Assembly: GCF_014879975.1 (NCBI RefSeq)
Contig: NZ_CP062500.1
Span: 3,472,001 to 3,536,000, forward strand
DNA from: Vibrio bathopelagicus
GTDB lineage: Bacteria; Pseudomonadota; Gammaproteobacteria; Enterobacterales; Vibrionaceae
Reading direction: 5' to 3'
Length of the DNA: 64,000 bases
Shown: positions 26,210 to 34,478 of the stretch, piece by piece
Layout of the letters: every line of letters starts with the position of its first letter
How positions within the stretch are numbered: position 1 is the first letter of the stretch
Program-made: the position numbers and the translations under genes
The notes under the pieces: generated by a model
Told to the model about the DNA's origin: nothing
Seen by the model: only the letters and a program-made list of their open reading frames with translations
The model's database searches: none

Positions 26210-26827
26210 CTAAGCTTTTGCGGCAGCCAGCAAAGCACCGCAGCCCATGAACATACCACCAAATATTTTATTTATCTTACCCATTACGCGATCAGAACGA
26301 ATAAAACGTCCCATTTGTGAAGCTAATGAGGTGTAACCCAACATAACCACGCTATCAATGAATACTGTGGTTACACCAAGCACTAATAACTGTGGAGCCT
26401 GAGGCTGTGTCGGATCGATAAATTGAGGAAACAGAGCCACCAAAAACACGATAGATTTCGGGTTGGTTAGATTAATCAGCACGGCATTTCTCAGCAATCT
26501 TCCGCTCGATAATGTCGTGCTCTCTTCTGAAGCCACCAAGCTAGAATTATCACGCCACTTCTGAATACCCAACCACAAAAGATAAGCCACACCGACCCAT
26601 TTGATGATAGTGAACGCCAACGCGGATTGAGCGACTAACGCACCAATACCCGCACCCACCAGCATGATGTGGAATGCAAGACCGAGCTGTAAGCCTGCGA
26701 TCGACGCGAGTGACTTCTTGGTGCCATAACTTAGCCCATTGCTGATTGAATTAACGGTACCTGAGCCCGGAGCCAAACTAAACAAAATCGCCGTGACGAC
26801 ATAAGCAAGCCAAACATGAGTATCCAT
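26210..26827 (-). CDS. rhtB: Homoserine/homoserine lactone efflux protein RhtB
   Basis: A LysE/RhtB-family exporter with six predicted helices. LAPGSGTVNSISNGLSYG and the long match LINLTNPKSIVFLVALFPQF are characteristic of RhtB. ATG at 26827 has AGGAA 7 bases upstream (205 residues); the ATG two codons earlier abuts that site. It diverges from pldB, as in E. coli, supporting orthology. Substrate is inferred from the family (homoserine, threonine, lactones). Confidence 0.88.
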   Translation of the reverse strand: MDTHVWLAYVVTAILFSLAPGSGTVNSISNGLSYGTKKSLASIAGLQLGLAFHIMLVGAGIGALVAQSALAFTIIKWVGVAYLLWLGIQKWRDNSSLVASEESTTLSSGRLLRNAVLINLTNPKSIVFLVALFPQFIDPTQPQAPQLLVLGVTTVFIDSVVMLGYTSLASQMGRFIRSDRVMGKINKIFGGMFMGCGALLAAAKA

Positions 26828-26908
26828 TTGCATTTCCTTACTAGTTCTTTAATCTAACAACATTAGTAGCGATAACGCTCTCACATGCATCAGTTCAGGT
26901 AGTTTCCC

Positions 26909-27889
26909 ATGGAAAACCACAGTGCCGCCCCGTTTTCGTACACGCAAGAACCTGAGTTCGAGCAAGCGATTAAACACCCGATCCCTGCCCTTTGGCAACA
27001 ACGAAAAGATGGGTATGTCACATCATCTGGTAAAAAGAAGCTGTACTGGTGTAGCCTAACCTCATCGACGCACACCAAAGCCATTGTAATATCAAATGGT
27101 CGCATCGAATGTTGCTTGAAATACCAAGAACTCTTTTATGATTTCTATCAACAAGGCTATGACGTTTATTCATTTGACCACCAAGGTCAAGGCCAGTCGG
27201 AACGTATGGTAACAGACTCTGACATCGGTCACATTCATGAGTTTGATGATTATGCGTCAGATATGTCCGACATCATTACCAGTTTTGACCTTAGCCGATA
27301 TTCCAATCGTTATCTGCTCGCTCATTCAATGGGCAGCACGATAGCCACTCGCTACCTGCAAACTCATCCAGACCACCCGTTTGACAAAGTCACGCTGTGC
27401 GCACCAATGTTTGGGATCAATACTGAATGGTACTTCAAGCCCATCGCAATGATTGTTGGACAGGTACTCACGGCTTGTTATGCCAAGCCGACTTATGCCC
27501 CAGGCCAACAAGCGTATTACTCTAAGCCCTTCGAAAATAATTTATTAAGCCACAGCAAGGTACGTTACCAATGGTTCCGCCGTCTGTATGACGAGTCACC
27601 CTCTTTGCAAGTGGGTGGACCAAGTACTCGCTGGGTATGGCAAGGATTAATGGCGGCCAAGCAGGCAATCCAGCAAACTCGTCAAATCAAAATCCCTCTG
27701 CTATTGATTCAGGCTGGGGAAGAGAAGATTGTAAGTAACGATGCTCAAATGAAGTTCATCAATAAGCTGAAGAAAACCAACTCAGCCAGCCAGTTTAAGG
27801 CCATTGAAGGATCTAGACATGAGGTGTTGTTTGAGAAGGATGAATATCGTAATCAAACACTGGATGCCATTAATCAGTTTTTTGTTTAA
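26909..27889 (+). CDS. pldB: Lysophospholipase L2
   Basis: An alpha/beta hydrolase that removes the acyl chain from lysophospholipids at the inner membrane. The nucleophile elbow AHSMGS places Ser140; SFDHQGQGQSER precedes it, and the C-terminal GSRHEVLFEKD supplies the catalytic His. It has 326 residues (E. coli 340). It is the first of pldB-yigL on this strand, divergent from rhtB, matching the enterobacterial order. Confidence 0.93.
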   Translation: MENHSAAPFSYTQEPEFEQAIKHPIPALWQQRKDGYVTSSGKKKLYWCSLTSSTHTKAIVISNGRIECCLKYQELFYDFYQQGYDVYSFDHQGQGQSERMVTDSDIGHIHEFDDYASDMSDIITSFDLSRYSNRYLLAHSMGSTIATRYLQTHPDHPFDKVTLCAPMFGINTEWYFKPIAMIVGQVLTACYAKPTYAPGQQAYYSKPFENNLLSHSKVRYQWFRRLYDESPSLQVGGPSTRWVWQGLMAAKQAIQQTRQIKIPLLLIQAGEEKIVSNDAQMKFINKLKKTNSASQFKAIEGSRHEVLFEKDEYRNQTLDAINQFFV

Positions 27890-28077
27890 CGCTCGCACAT
27901 CAATAGAAAGTAACGACCAAATAAGATAAGCGCTAAAGAGGAAGAGAAGTAAGTGAGCTTTGCCCTCTTTTCTTGCATGAATTTGGCATACAATTTCTAG
28001 ATAGAGATATTGTATTTTAAAGGGCACTGGCATTGGCTGGTGTCGATATTGGTTAAGCATTTTGCAATGAGGGTTAA

Positions 28078-28905
28078 ATGACTATTCCTGCACTAAAAGA
28101 TTCCGTGAAAATTGTTGCCTCTGATCTAGATGGTACGCTTTTGGCTCCCAACCATCAGTTAAGCGATTTTACCAAGCAAACACTCACGAAGTTACACGGA
28201 CAAGGTTATACCTTTATCTTCGCAACAGGTCGTCACCATGTTGATGTTGCCGGTATTCGCAAGCAAACGGGCATTCCTGCTTACATGATCACCTCGAATG
28301 GTGCTCGCGTGCATGACCAAGACGACAATCTAATGTATGCCAAAAACATCCCTGCCGAATTAGTGCAAAGTGTTGTGGATGTGTTTAAGAAAGATCCTGA
28401 GATCTTCATCCATGTCTATATGAACGATGAATGGTTACTGAATCGTGATGACGAAACAATGAAGACGTTTCACGATCAAACAGGCTTCACATACCGCTTG
28501 TACGATGCAGATAATGCACCAAGTGAAGGCATTGCTAAAATCTTCTGTACTCACCCAAATAAATCACATGAACACCTTGTTCCATTTGAAGATGAGCTCA
28601 ATGCTCTGTTTGGTGAAAAGTTGAATGTCGCTTTCTCAACACCTTGGTGTTTGGAAGTGATGGCTGCAGAAGTGTCTAAAGGCGACGCGCTACAAGCCGT
28701 AGCTCAATCTATCGACCTTGAGCTAGAAAACTGTATTGCTTTTGGTGATGGCATGAACGATGTCGAGCTACTATCAATGGCAGGTAAAGGCTTAGTGATG
28801 GGTACATCGCATGAAAAAGTACTTAAAGCGCTGCCTAATAATGAAGTGATTGGCAGCAACGCCGACGATGCGGTTGCGCACTACTTAGAAAAGCACCTGC
28901 TTTAA
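28078..28905 (+). CDS. yigL: Cof-type HAD phosphatase YigL
   Basis: A HAD-superfamily sugar-phosphate/pyridoxal-phosphate phosphatase of the Cof class. Motif I DLDGTLL, motif II FATGRHH, and motif IV GDGMNDVELL are intact; a large cap domain lies between residues 90 and 190. The length is 275 residues (E. coli 266). A GAGGG ribosome site precedes ATG. It lies 188 bases after pldB and ends at a terminator. Confidence 0.9.
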   Translation: MTIPALKDSVKIVASDLDGTLLAPNHQLSDFTKQTLTKLHGQGYTFIFATGRHHVDVAGIRKQTGIPAYMITSNGARVHDQDDNLMYAKNIPAELVQSVVDVFKKDPEIFIHVYMNDEWLLNRDDETMKTFHDQTGFTYRLYDADNAPSEGIAKIFCTHPNKSHEHLVPFEDELNALFGEKLNVAFSTPWCLEVMAAEVSKGDALQAVAQSIDLELENCIAFGDGMNDVELLSMAGKGLVMGTSHEKVLKALPNNEVIGSNADDAVAHYLEKHLL

Positions 28906-28930
28906 TCTAATCAAAAAAATCTGAATAAAT

Positions 28931-28958
28931 AAAAAGGCGGCCAGTGGCTGCCTTTTTT
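28931..28958. terminator. Bidirectional terminator after yigL
   Basis: AAAAAGGC / GCCTTTTTT outer stem and GCC / GGC inner stem with one internal mismatch, flanked by A and T runs between convergent genes. Confidence 0.82.
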
Positions 28959-28987
28959 GAACCTTACGCTAAAAGCTTCCTCTAAAG

Positions 28988-29455
28988 CTAACGAGAGCCG
29001 AGTACTTCTTTTCCTAAGATCGCCTGCCACTCCTGTTCGGTAACCGGCATGATGGATAAGCGATTGCCTCGTTTAACCAGCGGCATTTCTGCGAGCTCAG
29101 GCATAGCTTTAAGCGTTGCCAGAGGGATCAAGCGCTCCGTTACTCGTACAAACTCGACATCAACCATAATCCAGCGAGGGTTATCTGGTGAAGACTTAGG
29201 ATCGTAGTAATCACTCCCTGGGTCGAATTGAAAATGGTCTGGGTAGGCTTCTTTGGTTACCTTTGCGATCCCTGCTACGCCAACTTTTTTGCATGATGAA
29301 TGGTATATCATCACCAAGTCTCCAAGCTTGACGTCATCACGCATCATGTTTCGAGCCTGATAGTTGCGTACACCCTCCCAACAAGAGGTTTTTTGCACTC
29401 TAAGAGTCTGAATAGAGAAGGTGTCGGGTTCTGTTTTAAATAACCAATATGCCAT
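28988..29455 (-). CDS. EVE-domain protein
   Basis: The 155-residue protein is a single EVE domain (PUA-like fold): YWLFKTEPDTFSI, CWEGVRNYQARNMMRD and the LGDLVMIYHSSC strand are diagnostic. EVE proteins are thought to bind modified DNA or RNA bases, such as methylated cytosine. It is divergent from the lipoprotein gene at 29495 with only 39 bases between. Function in vivo is unknown. Confidence 0.87.
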   Translation of the reverse strand: MAYWLFKTEPDTFSIQTLRVQKTSCWEGVRNYQARNMMRDDVKLGDLVMIYHSSCKKVGVAGIAKVTKEAYPDHFQFDPGSDYYDPKSSPDNPRWIMVDVEFVRVTERLIPLATLKAMPELAEMPLVKRGNRLSIMPVTEQEWQAILGKEVLGSR

Positions 29456-29494
29456 AATAAATCCAATTAACGGTTGCTCCGAGGAAGATATAAC

Positions 29495-31039
29495 ATGAAG
29501 GTAATGAAAAACCCAGTGACATGGCTAGTCGCATTCGCTTTACAAGGCTGTGTAACGGCACCAGATACGCCGCAACAACCTGAATTACCACCAGCAACCC
29601 TAGATGAACCACTGAGTATTCAACCGCAAACTTTCATCATGCGTGGTCAGGTTGTGGTTGGTCATGAAAGCCGAACTTTCACTCCTTGCGGCAGCCAACA
29701 ACAATACTGGTTAGATTTATCACCAGAGTTAGCGCTAGAAGCACAAGGGCTGGCAACCAGACCTTATCAAACCTTATACGGCGAGCTTATCGGTCATCTC
29801 ACCGTGCCTAGCCAAACTGGATACAATGCCGACTTCACTGCACGCTTCGTGGTTGACCAAGTTAATGTGCTAACGGCAGAGAATCCTGATCGTTGTGACC
29901 AACCACTTCGCGCAACACGGGCTTTTGGTAATGAACCATACTGGTCAGCAACCTTCGATAAAGACCAACTCAAATACTCTAAGATGGGCGAAGAACCTCA
30001 GCGCCTCAATATCGAATCTAGCCGCACCACACCAAGCGCTCGTGATTACCAGCTGAAAGGTAACCAGGCACAAGGTGAACTAAATCTTAAAAAAGAGAGC
30101 TGCAGCGATGGCATGAGTGACTCTATTTATGGCTGGCACGCCAAACTTAATCTCAATGACAGCAGCTACAATGGCTGTGCAATGGTGGCCAATCAAGACC
30201 CAACCCTCGACTGGAGCGGCCTCTACTTTGCAAGCTCAACGCAGAACACTGGCTTCTCTATCAACCTAGAACTCAACGATGACCACAGCGCTATTACGAC
30301 TTACTCGTACAGCAATGGCGATCCTTCTATTGTTGAACAGGGCTTCTGGCAGCAACTTAACCAAAATCAGGTACAAGTGGTAATGACTCGCCACCAGCAA
30401 CAGTACTTAATCTCTGAGCGCATCTTCACGCTCGATAACGGTAAACTGGTCGCAGAGAAGGAAAAAGTGGGCAATGTTGTCTACCCTATTGCCAATGGCG
30501 GTCTAGTGCTATTTGAAGCTAAGAGTGAACAGGCACTGGTGAATACGACCACCAACGTTGATCTAGCCTCAAAGCAGATAAACTCGAGCGATCAACTTGA
30601 TCAAAAAGTCGACCAAGCGATCCGCGAGTATTTTAAGATCAACAACACCGCACCAGACAATACTAAGTACCGCTGGCTAACCTACGATCTGAACGGCGAT
30701 GGCAAAGAAGAACTATTTGCTCAACTCGACTGGTGTGGTTCGGGTGGCTGTACGTTGCTTATATTTGAAAACCACCAAGACAACTGGCGCTTCAATAGCC
30801 GAGTGACACTGGTCAAGGGCGATATACGCTTAGGTAAATCGCAAAATCATGGCTGGCAGGATCTGATCTTCAATGTCAGCGGCGGTGGAGCAACACCTGC
30901 GAAGCACACACTGTCTTACACCGGTGTTAGCTATCCACTAAACCCAAGCGTTGCTCCGGTCGCAGATGACGCTGATATCAGCGATGTGGTTCTGTTTGCT
31001 GATGGCATATCACCAGCACAAAGCGGAGTTAAGCTATAA
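29495..31039 (+). CDS. Large lipoprotein with COG3650-like and NlpE-like domains
   Basis: A lipoprotein signal (TWLVAFALQGC) places the lipidated Cys near residue 20. Residues about 45-230 match the COG3650 pattern, with FGNEPYWSATF and CSDGMSDSIYGWHAKL...GCAM. A following domain (GLYFASS...GFSINLELN to FTLDNGK) resembles the NlpE N-terminal fold but lacks its CxxC. The C-terminal domain has an EF-hand-like DLNGDGKEE. ATG at 29495 has GAGGA upstream; the upstream frame extension lacks a ribosome site. It is 514 residues and followed 2 bases later by the DTW gene. Function unknown; envelope stress or metal sensing is inference. Confidence 0.75.
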   Translation: MKVMKNPVTWLVAFALQGCVTAPDTPQQPELPPATLDEPLSIQPQTFIMRGQVVVGHESRTFTPCGSQQQYWLDLSPELALEAQGLATRPYQTLYGELIGHLTVPSQTGYNADFTARFVVDQVNVLTAENPDRCDQPLRATRAFGNEPYWSATFDKDQLKYSKMGEEPQRLNIESSRTTPSARDYQLKGNQAQGELNLKKESCSDGMSDSIYGWHAKLNLNDSSYNGCAMVANQDPTLDWSGLYFASSTQNTGFSINLELNDDHSAITTYSYSNGDPSIVEQGFWQQLNQNQVQVVMTRHQQQYLISERIFTLDNGKLVAEKEKVGNVVYPIANGGLVLFEAKSEQALVNTTTNVDLASKQINSSDQLDQKVDQAIREYFKINNTAPDNTKYRWLTYDLNGDGKEELFAQLDWCGSGGCTLLIFENHQDNWRFNSRVTLVKGDIRLGKSQNHGWQDLIFNVSGGGATPAKHTLSYTGVSYPLNPSVAPVADDADISDVVLFADGISPAQSGVKL

Positions 31040-31041
31040 CC

Positions 31042-31638
31042 ATGAGTAATCAACAAGCTTGCGGTGGTTGTGGCTTCACTCATCAATGTATTTGTCATCG
31101 TATACCAAGTGTTGAAAGCCAAACTGATCTTGTACTGCTGACTCATGAGAACGAACTGTCGCGAGACACCAATACCGGAAAGTTACTTGAGCAATCTATT
31201 CAGCAATGTCAGTCCTTCGTATGGCAACGAAAAACACCGCCAGAAGAGCTGATTGCCTTACTCGAAGACGAGGCATTGCAGCCTTTTTTGCTGTTTCCAA
31301 GTGACAACAGTGTTGAGTGCCAGCAGGCCGTGTCATCTGTAACCGGAGATCGTAAGCCATTATTCATCATCTTGGATGGCACATGGCAGGAAGCGAAGAA
31401 AATGCTCAACAAGAGCGCGTGGTTAAACACCATTCCTCAAATCCATCTCAATATCTCGACAGAATCGTCATACACCTTGCGCCGCAATCAAGACAGCGGG
31501 CACCTATGTACTTGCGAAGTCGGTATTGAGTTGCTAAAAACATTGAGTGAAACCGAACCGGCTAGGCTGATCAACGATTATTACCAGCACTACCTAAAGG
31601 TGTTTCAAGCGGATAAATGTGGTCATTCACTCAAATAG
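31042..31638 (+). CDS. DTW-domain tRNA-uridine aminocarboxypropyltransferase (TapT-like)
   Basis: The DTW family installs 3-amino-3-carboxypropyl on uridine (acp3U) in tRNA using SAM. The signature ILDGTW (residues 110-115), an N-terminal Cys cluster (Cys7, Cys10, Cys16, Cys18 in CGGCGFTHQCICHRIP) and YTLRRNQ near residue 155 are visible. It resembles E. coli YfiP/TapT, which modifies U47, but vibrios may carry more than one DTW protein, so the exact target is uncertain. It is coupled to the lipoprotein gene. Confidence 0.83.
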   Translation: MSNQQACGGCGFTHQCICHRIPSVESQTDLVLLTHENELSRDTNTGKLLEQSIQQCQSFVWQRKTPPEELIALLEDEALQPFLLFPSDNSVECQQAVSSVTGDRKPLFIILDGTWQEAKKMLNKSAWLNTIPQIHLNISTESSYTLRRNQDSGHLCTCEVGIELLKTLSETEPARLINDYYQHYLKVFQADKCGHSLK

Positions 31639-31677
31639 ATAAAGCCACGTACAAGCTTGTGGTAAATAACGTAAAAC

Positions 31678-31706
31678 AAAAGGGTGAGCCATAAGCTCAC
31701 CCTTTT
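31678..31706. terminator. Bidirectional terminator after the DTW gene
   Basis: The perfect stem AAAAGGGTGAGC / GCTCACCCTTTT with loop CATAA lies between convergent genes. Confidence 0.9.
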
Positions 31707-31805
31707 CACATCTAACATTAATCTATTGAACCTATTGAATCGTTCGGTGTTTCACGTGAAACCCACACTCTAGCTGTTCGCTGAAAAGAAATTTAACTCG
31801 CTCTA

Positions 31806-34286
31806 TCAAAATAAACGCTGCGGTTCACCAAAGTAATAACCCTGCAGGTAATCGACACCCATATCCTCTGCGATTCGACACACCTGTTCATTATGTACGA
31901 ACTCCGCCACTGTCTTGGCATTGAGTATCTGGCACAAGCTAACAAGCTGTTGGGCAATCTTACGCTGCTTCTTATCTTGGTCGATATTGCGAATCAGGCT
32001 GCCATCGAGCTTTATCACCTGTGGCTCAAGCTTCAATATCTCATCAATGTTCGAATAACCCGAACCAAAATCATCAACGATGATATTAACGCCCAAATCA
32101 CGAAAGTGATTACATATCTCAATCAGCCTGCCGTAATCTTGAATCTGTTCCGTTTCCAACACTTCCAAGCCGATACGTTGCGGATGACTAATTTGTTTGA
32201 TGGCTTGTTCTAGGTGAAGGATGGTTTTCTCGTTGTTGAAGTCTTGTGGCGCTAAATTAATCGAAAACGAATCGGTCCTTTGACTCATAAAATCAAAGGT
32301 ACGCGTAATCATCTGGCGACTAAGGCGCGTATAAAGATGGGTGCCTTCGATAATCGATAAAAACTTACCTGGAGCAATCAGCTGGCCATCTTCCTCAATT
32401 CGAACTAAGCACTCATAGCTTTCGACTTGATGGCTGTGCGCGGACACTATGGGCTGAGAACACGCAACTACGTTTTGATTCAACACCGCGCGGCTAACAC
32501 AAGACAACCAACCTAACTGCTCTTGGCGATGCTTCTCTAGTTGGATTAATGTTTTAGCACTCACGAGGTGCTTGTTCTGACTCACCGCACTGCGACGAGC
32601 ATCAATGGCCTTGAGTAACAAGTCATCAATCGATGTAGTTGGAAAATCACGACGACTCGCCACGCCGGCACAAATTGAAACCGAGAGGTAATCAATATCA
32701 GGTAAGCCCATTGGCTCAAAGTTTACATGTTCGGTTTTGTCGGCAAACTCAGAAAAGCGCTGATGAATGTGTTCGTGACTGGCCCAGCTTTTAAAAACTA
32801 CCGCCCACTCACCAATACCGATGCTGTAAAGCTGACACCCTTCATCAAAAAATTGCCATAACGCCTTTTGAAAATACTCACTCAAATCACGAAGCAGCTT
32901 GTCACCGACTCGATAACCGTACTTTTCATTGATTTGCCCGAATGTTGTAACCTTCAGCGCCAATAAGTGACTATCAGCGTTCATTTTTGACAATTTTTCA
33001 CGCAACACACTTCGATTAGGTAAACCGGTACGACTATCAATTCGATAACTGGCTGTAAGTGCAGTAGCTTGCTGCTGAATCTTGCTCACCATGCTGTTGT
33101 TCATGTCATCAACATCGAGTAGAGCATTACGAATCAATGAGAATAAGGGCGATATATTTGTGGCCGGTTGGGTCACAAGCGGAACAGAACCTTCAACCGG
33201 GCCTTCTCTTAAAGTGATATACGTTAGGCTATGATGCAAAATTCTTTGTTGGTCATCATCTTGATAAAGCTCGCCCATACAATACACACCGTAGGTATCT
33301 GCTAGGTTTTGGAAAATCTCAACTTCTTGGTTGCCATCAATAAAGTCGATGCGTGAAGTACAATTATAGATAAAGAACTGTTCCGGTCGATGAGAGGCGA
33401 TCTGTTGAACGCCAAGTCGTACCTGCTCTAAGGTAAGTGAAGGATGGTCATAGCAAAACCTGACTTCATCACTCACTTGGAACGGACCACTAAATTCTAT
33501 CTCTCCAGACTCCGTTACCTTGAGTGGTAAGTGGATATTTTGGGCTTTCGGGTCGCCGACCATTAAGGGGAAATTATGCAGTTGCTCGAACGGGACCTCG
33601 AGCCCATCGGCTAAATAACGATTATACAAGTCGCGAATGGGCATACCGTCTAATTCAGCCAAGCGACTCCCTTCGGCGCCAGTGACTCGAAAGGTACGTC
33701 CTATCGGGTTCCATTCCGTGTAATAACCTTTAGTTACGACTAACTCAGAGCTGTGTAAGGCCAACATAACGTAAGCATTTTCGTAGCAATGGCCGTTCAG
33801 CATCACCCATCGTCCACTGTCGGTAATGGTGGATGCACCTCCACAAATAGGCAGTGAATATCTGGATTGCTCAAACGCAGAAAACAAGGATCTGTTATTT
33901 ATCTGCAAGCGATCGGCAAAGCAGATGATGCTTTGAGTATCCGCATTACACTCAAGCTGCTGCCACATCGCTTGGCTATCCAGCAGTGGCTGCTTACTGT
34001 ATTCCACAACACCACAGGTATAAGACATCGCATCAAAGCGTGTGGCAACCAAATAGAGACCTTGATGCAGGATGACACCTTGGTTTATGTAGTGGTTGGC
34101 ACTACACCCAATCAGCTTGGCGTTAGGAAATGTTGATTGAATTACTTGGCAGGCAGCCAAAACCGAATCTTTCTCGAAAGACGAAAACACCTGAATCAGT
34201 AGAGGTTCATGACGATGAAAATCTAGCTTTTCCAATTCACTTTGGGTTTGTTCTATGTCTTGTATCAGGAGAGAGGTCGACTGCAT
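31806..34286 (-). CDS. FIST-GGDEF-EAL signalling protein, copy 1
   Basis: An N-terminal FIST sensor (FIST_N to about residue 215, FIST_C to 360, with SEWNPIGRTF-like TEWNPIGRTFRVTGAEGS) precedes a degenerate GGDEF domain (IGIGEWAVVF in place of GGDEF) and a C-terminal EAL domain. The EAL domain keeps ECLVRIE (EAL to ECL), FSINLAPQDF, GLEVLETEQI, IIVDDFGSGYSN, VIKLDGSLI and YLQGYYFG, so phosphodiesterase activity is plausible while cyclase activity is not. No membrane helix is seen. ATG at 34286 aligns with its neighbour's start. FIST domains are predicted small-ligand sensors. Confidence 0.87.
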   Translation of the reverse strand: MQSTSLLIQDIEQTQSELEKLDFHRHEPLLIQVFSSFEKDSVLAACQVIQSTFPNAKLIGCSANHYINQGVILHQGLYLVATRFDAMSYTCGVVEYSKQPLLDSQAMWQQLECNADTQSIICFADRLQINNRSLFSAFEQSRYSLPICGGASTITDSGRWVMLNGHCYENAYVMLALHSSELVVTKGYYTEWNPIGRTFRVTGAEGSRLAELDGMPIRDLYNRYLADGLEVPFEQLHNFPLMVGDPKAQNIHLPLKVTESGEIEFSGPFQVSDEVRFCYDHPSLTLEQVRLGVQQIASHRPEQFFIYNCTSRIDFIDGNQEVEIFQNLADTYGVYCMGELYQDDDQQRILHHSLTYITLREGPVEGSVPLVTQPATNISPLFSLIRNALLDVDDMNNSMVSKIQQQATALTASYRIDSRTGLPNRSVLREKLSKMNADSHLLALKVTTFGQINEKYGYRVGDKLLRDLSEYFQKALWQFFDEGCQLYSIGIGEWAVVFKSWASHEHIHQRFSEFADKTEHVNFEPMGLPDIDYLSVSICAGVASRRDFPTTSIDDLLLKAIDARRSAVSQNKHLVSAKTLIQLEKHRQEQLGWLSCVSRAVLNQNVVACSQPIVSAHSHQVESYECLVRIEEDGQLIAPGKFLSIIEGTHLYTRLSRQMITRTFDFMSQRTDSFSINLAPQDFNNEKTILHLEQAIKQISHPQRIGLEVLETEQIQDYGRLIEICNHFRDLGVNIIVDDFGSGYSNIDEILKLEPQVIKLDGSLIRNIDQDKKQRKIAQQLVSLCQILNAKTVAEFVHNEQVCRIAEDMGVDYLQGYYFGEPQRLF

Positions 34287-34478
34287 ATTCACATTAATCG
34301 TTGCGTTAATGATTTGTTATTGTGCTTATTATAGATAAGGCTTGCACGAATTACTTACTATCGTCTTATAAATAATGTGACGTTAGTTAGACATCATTCA
34401 TTCCACTAAAAAACAGTCATTAATGGTGGCTGAACACTTTCAAAGTAAGGAGTTGTAGAATTTCATGGGCTTTAACAA

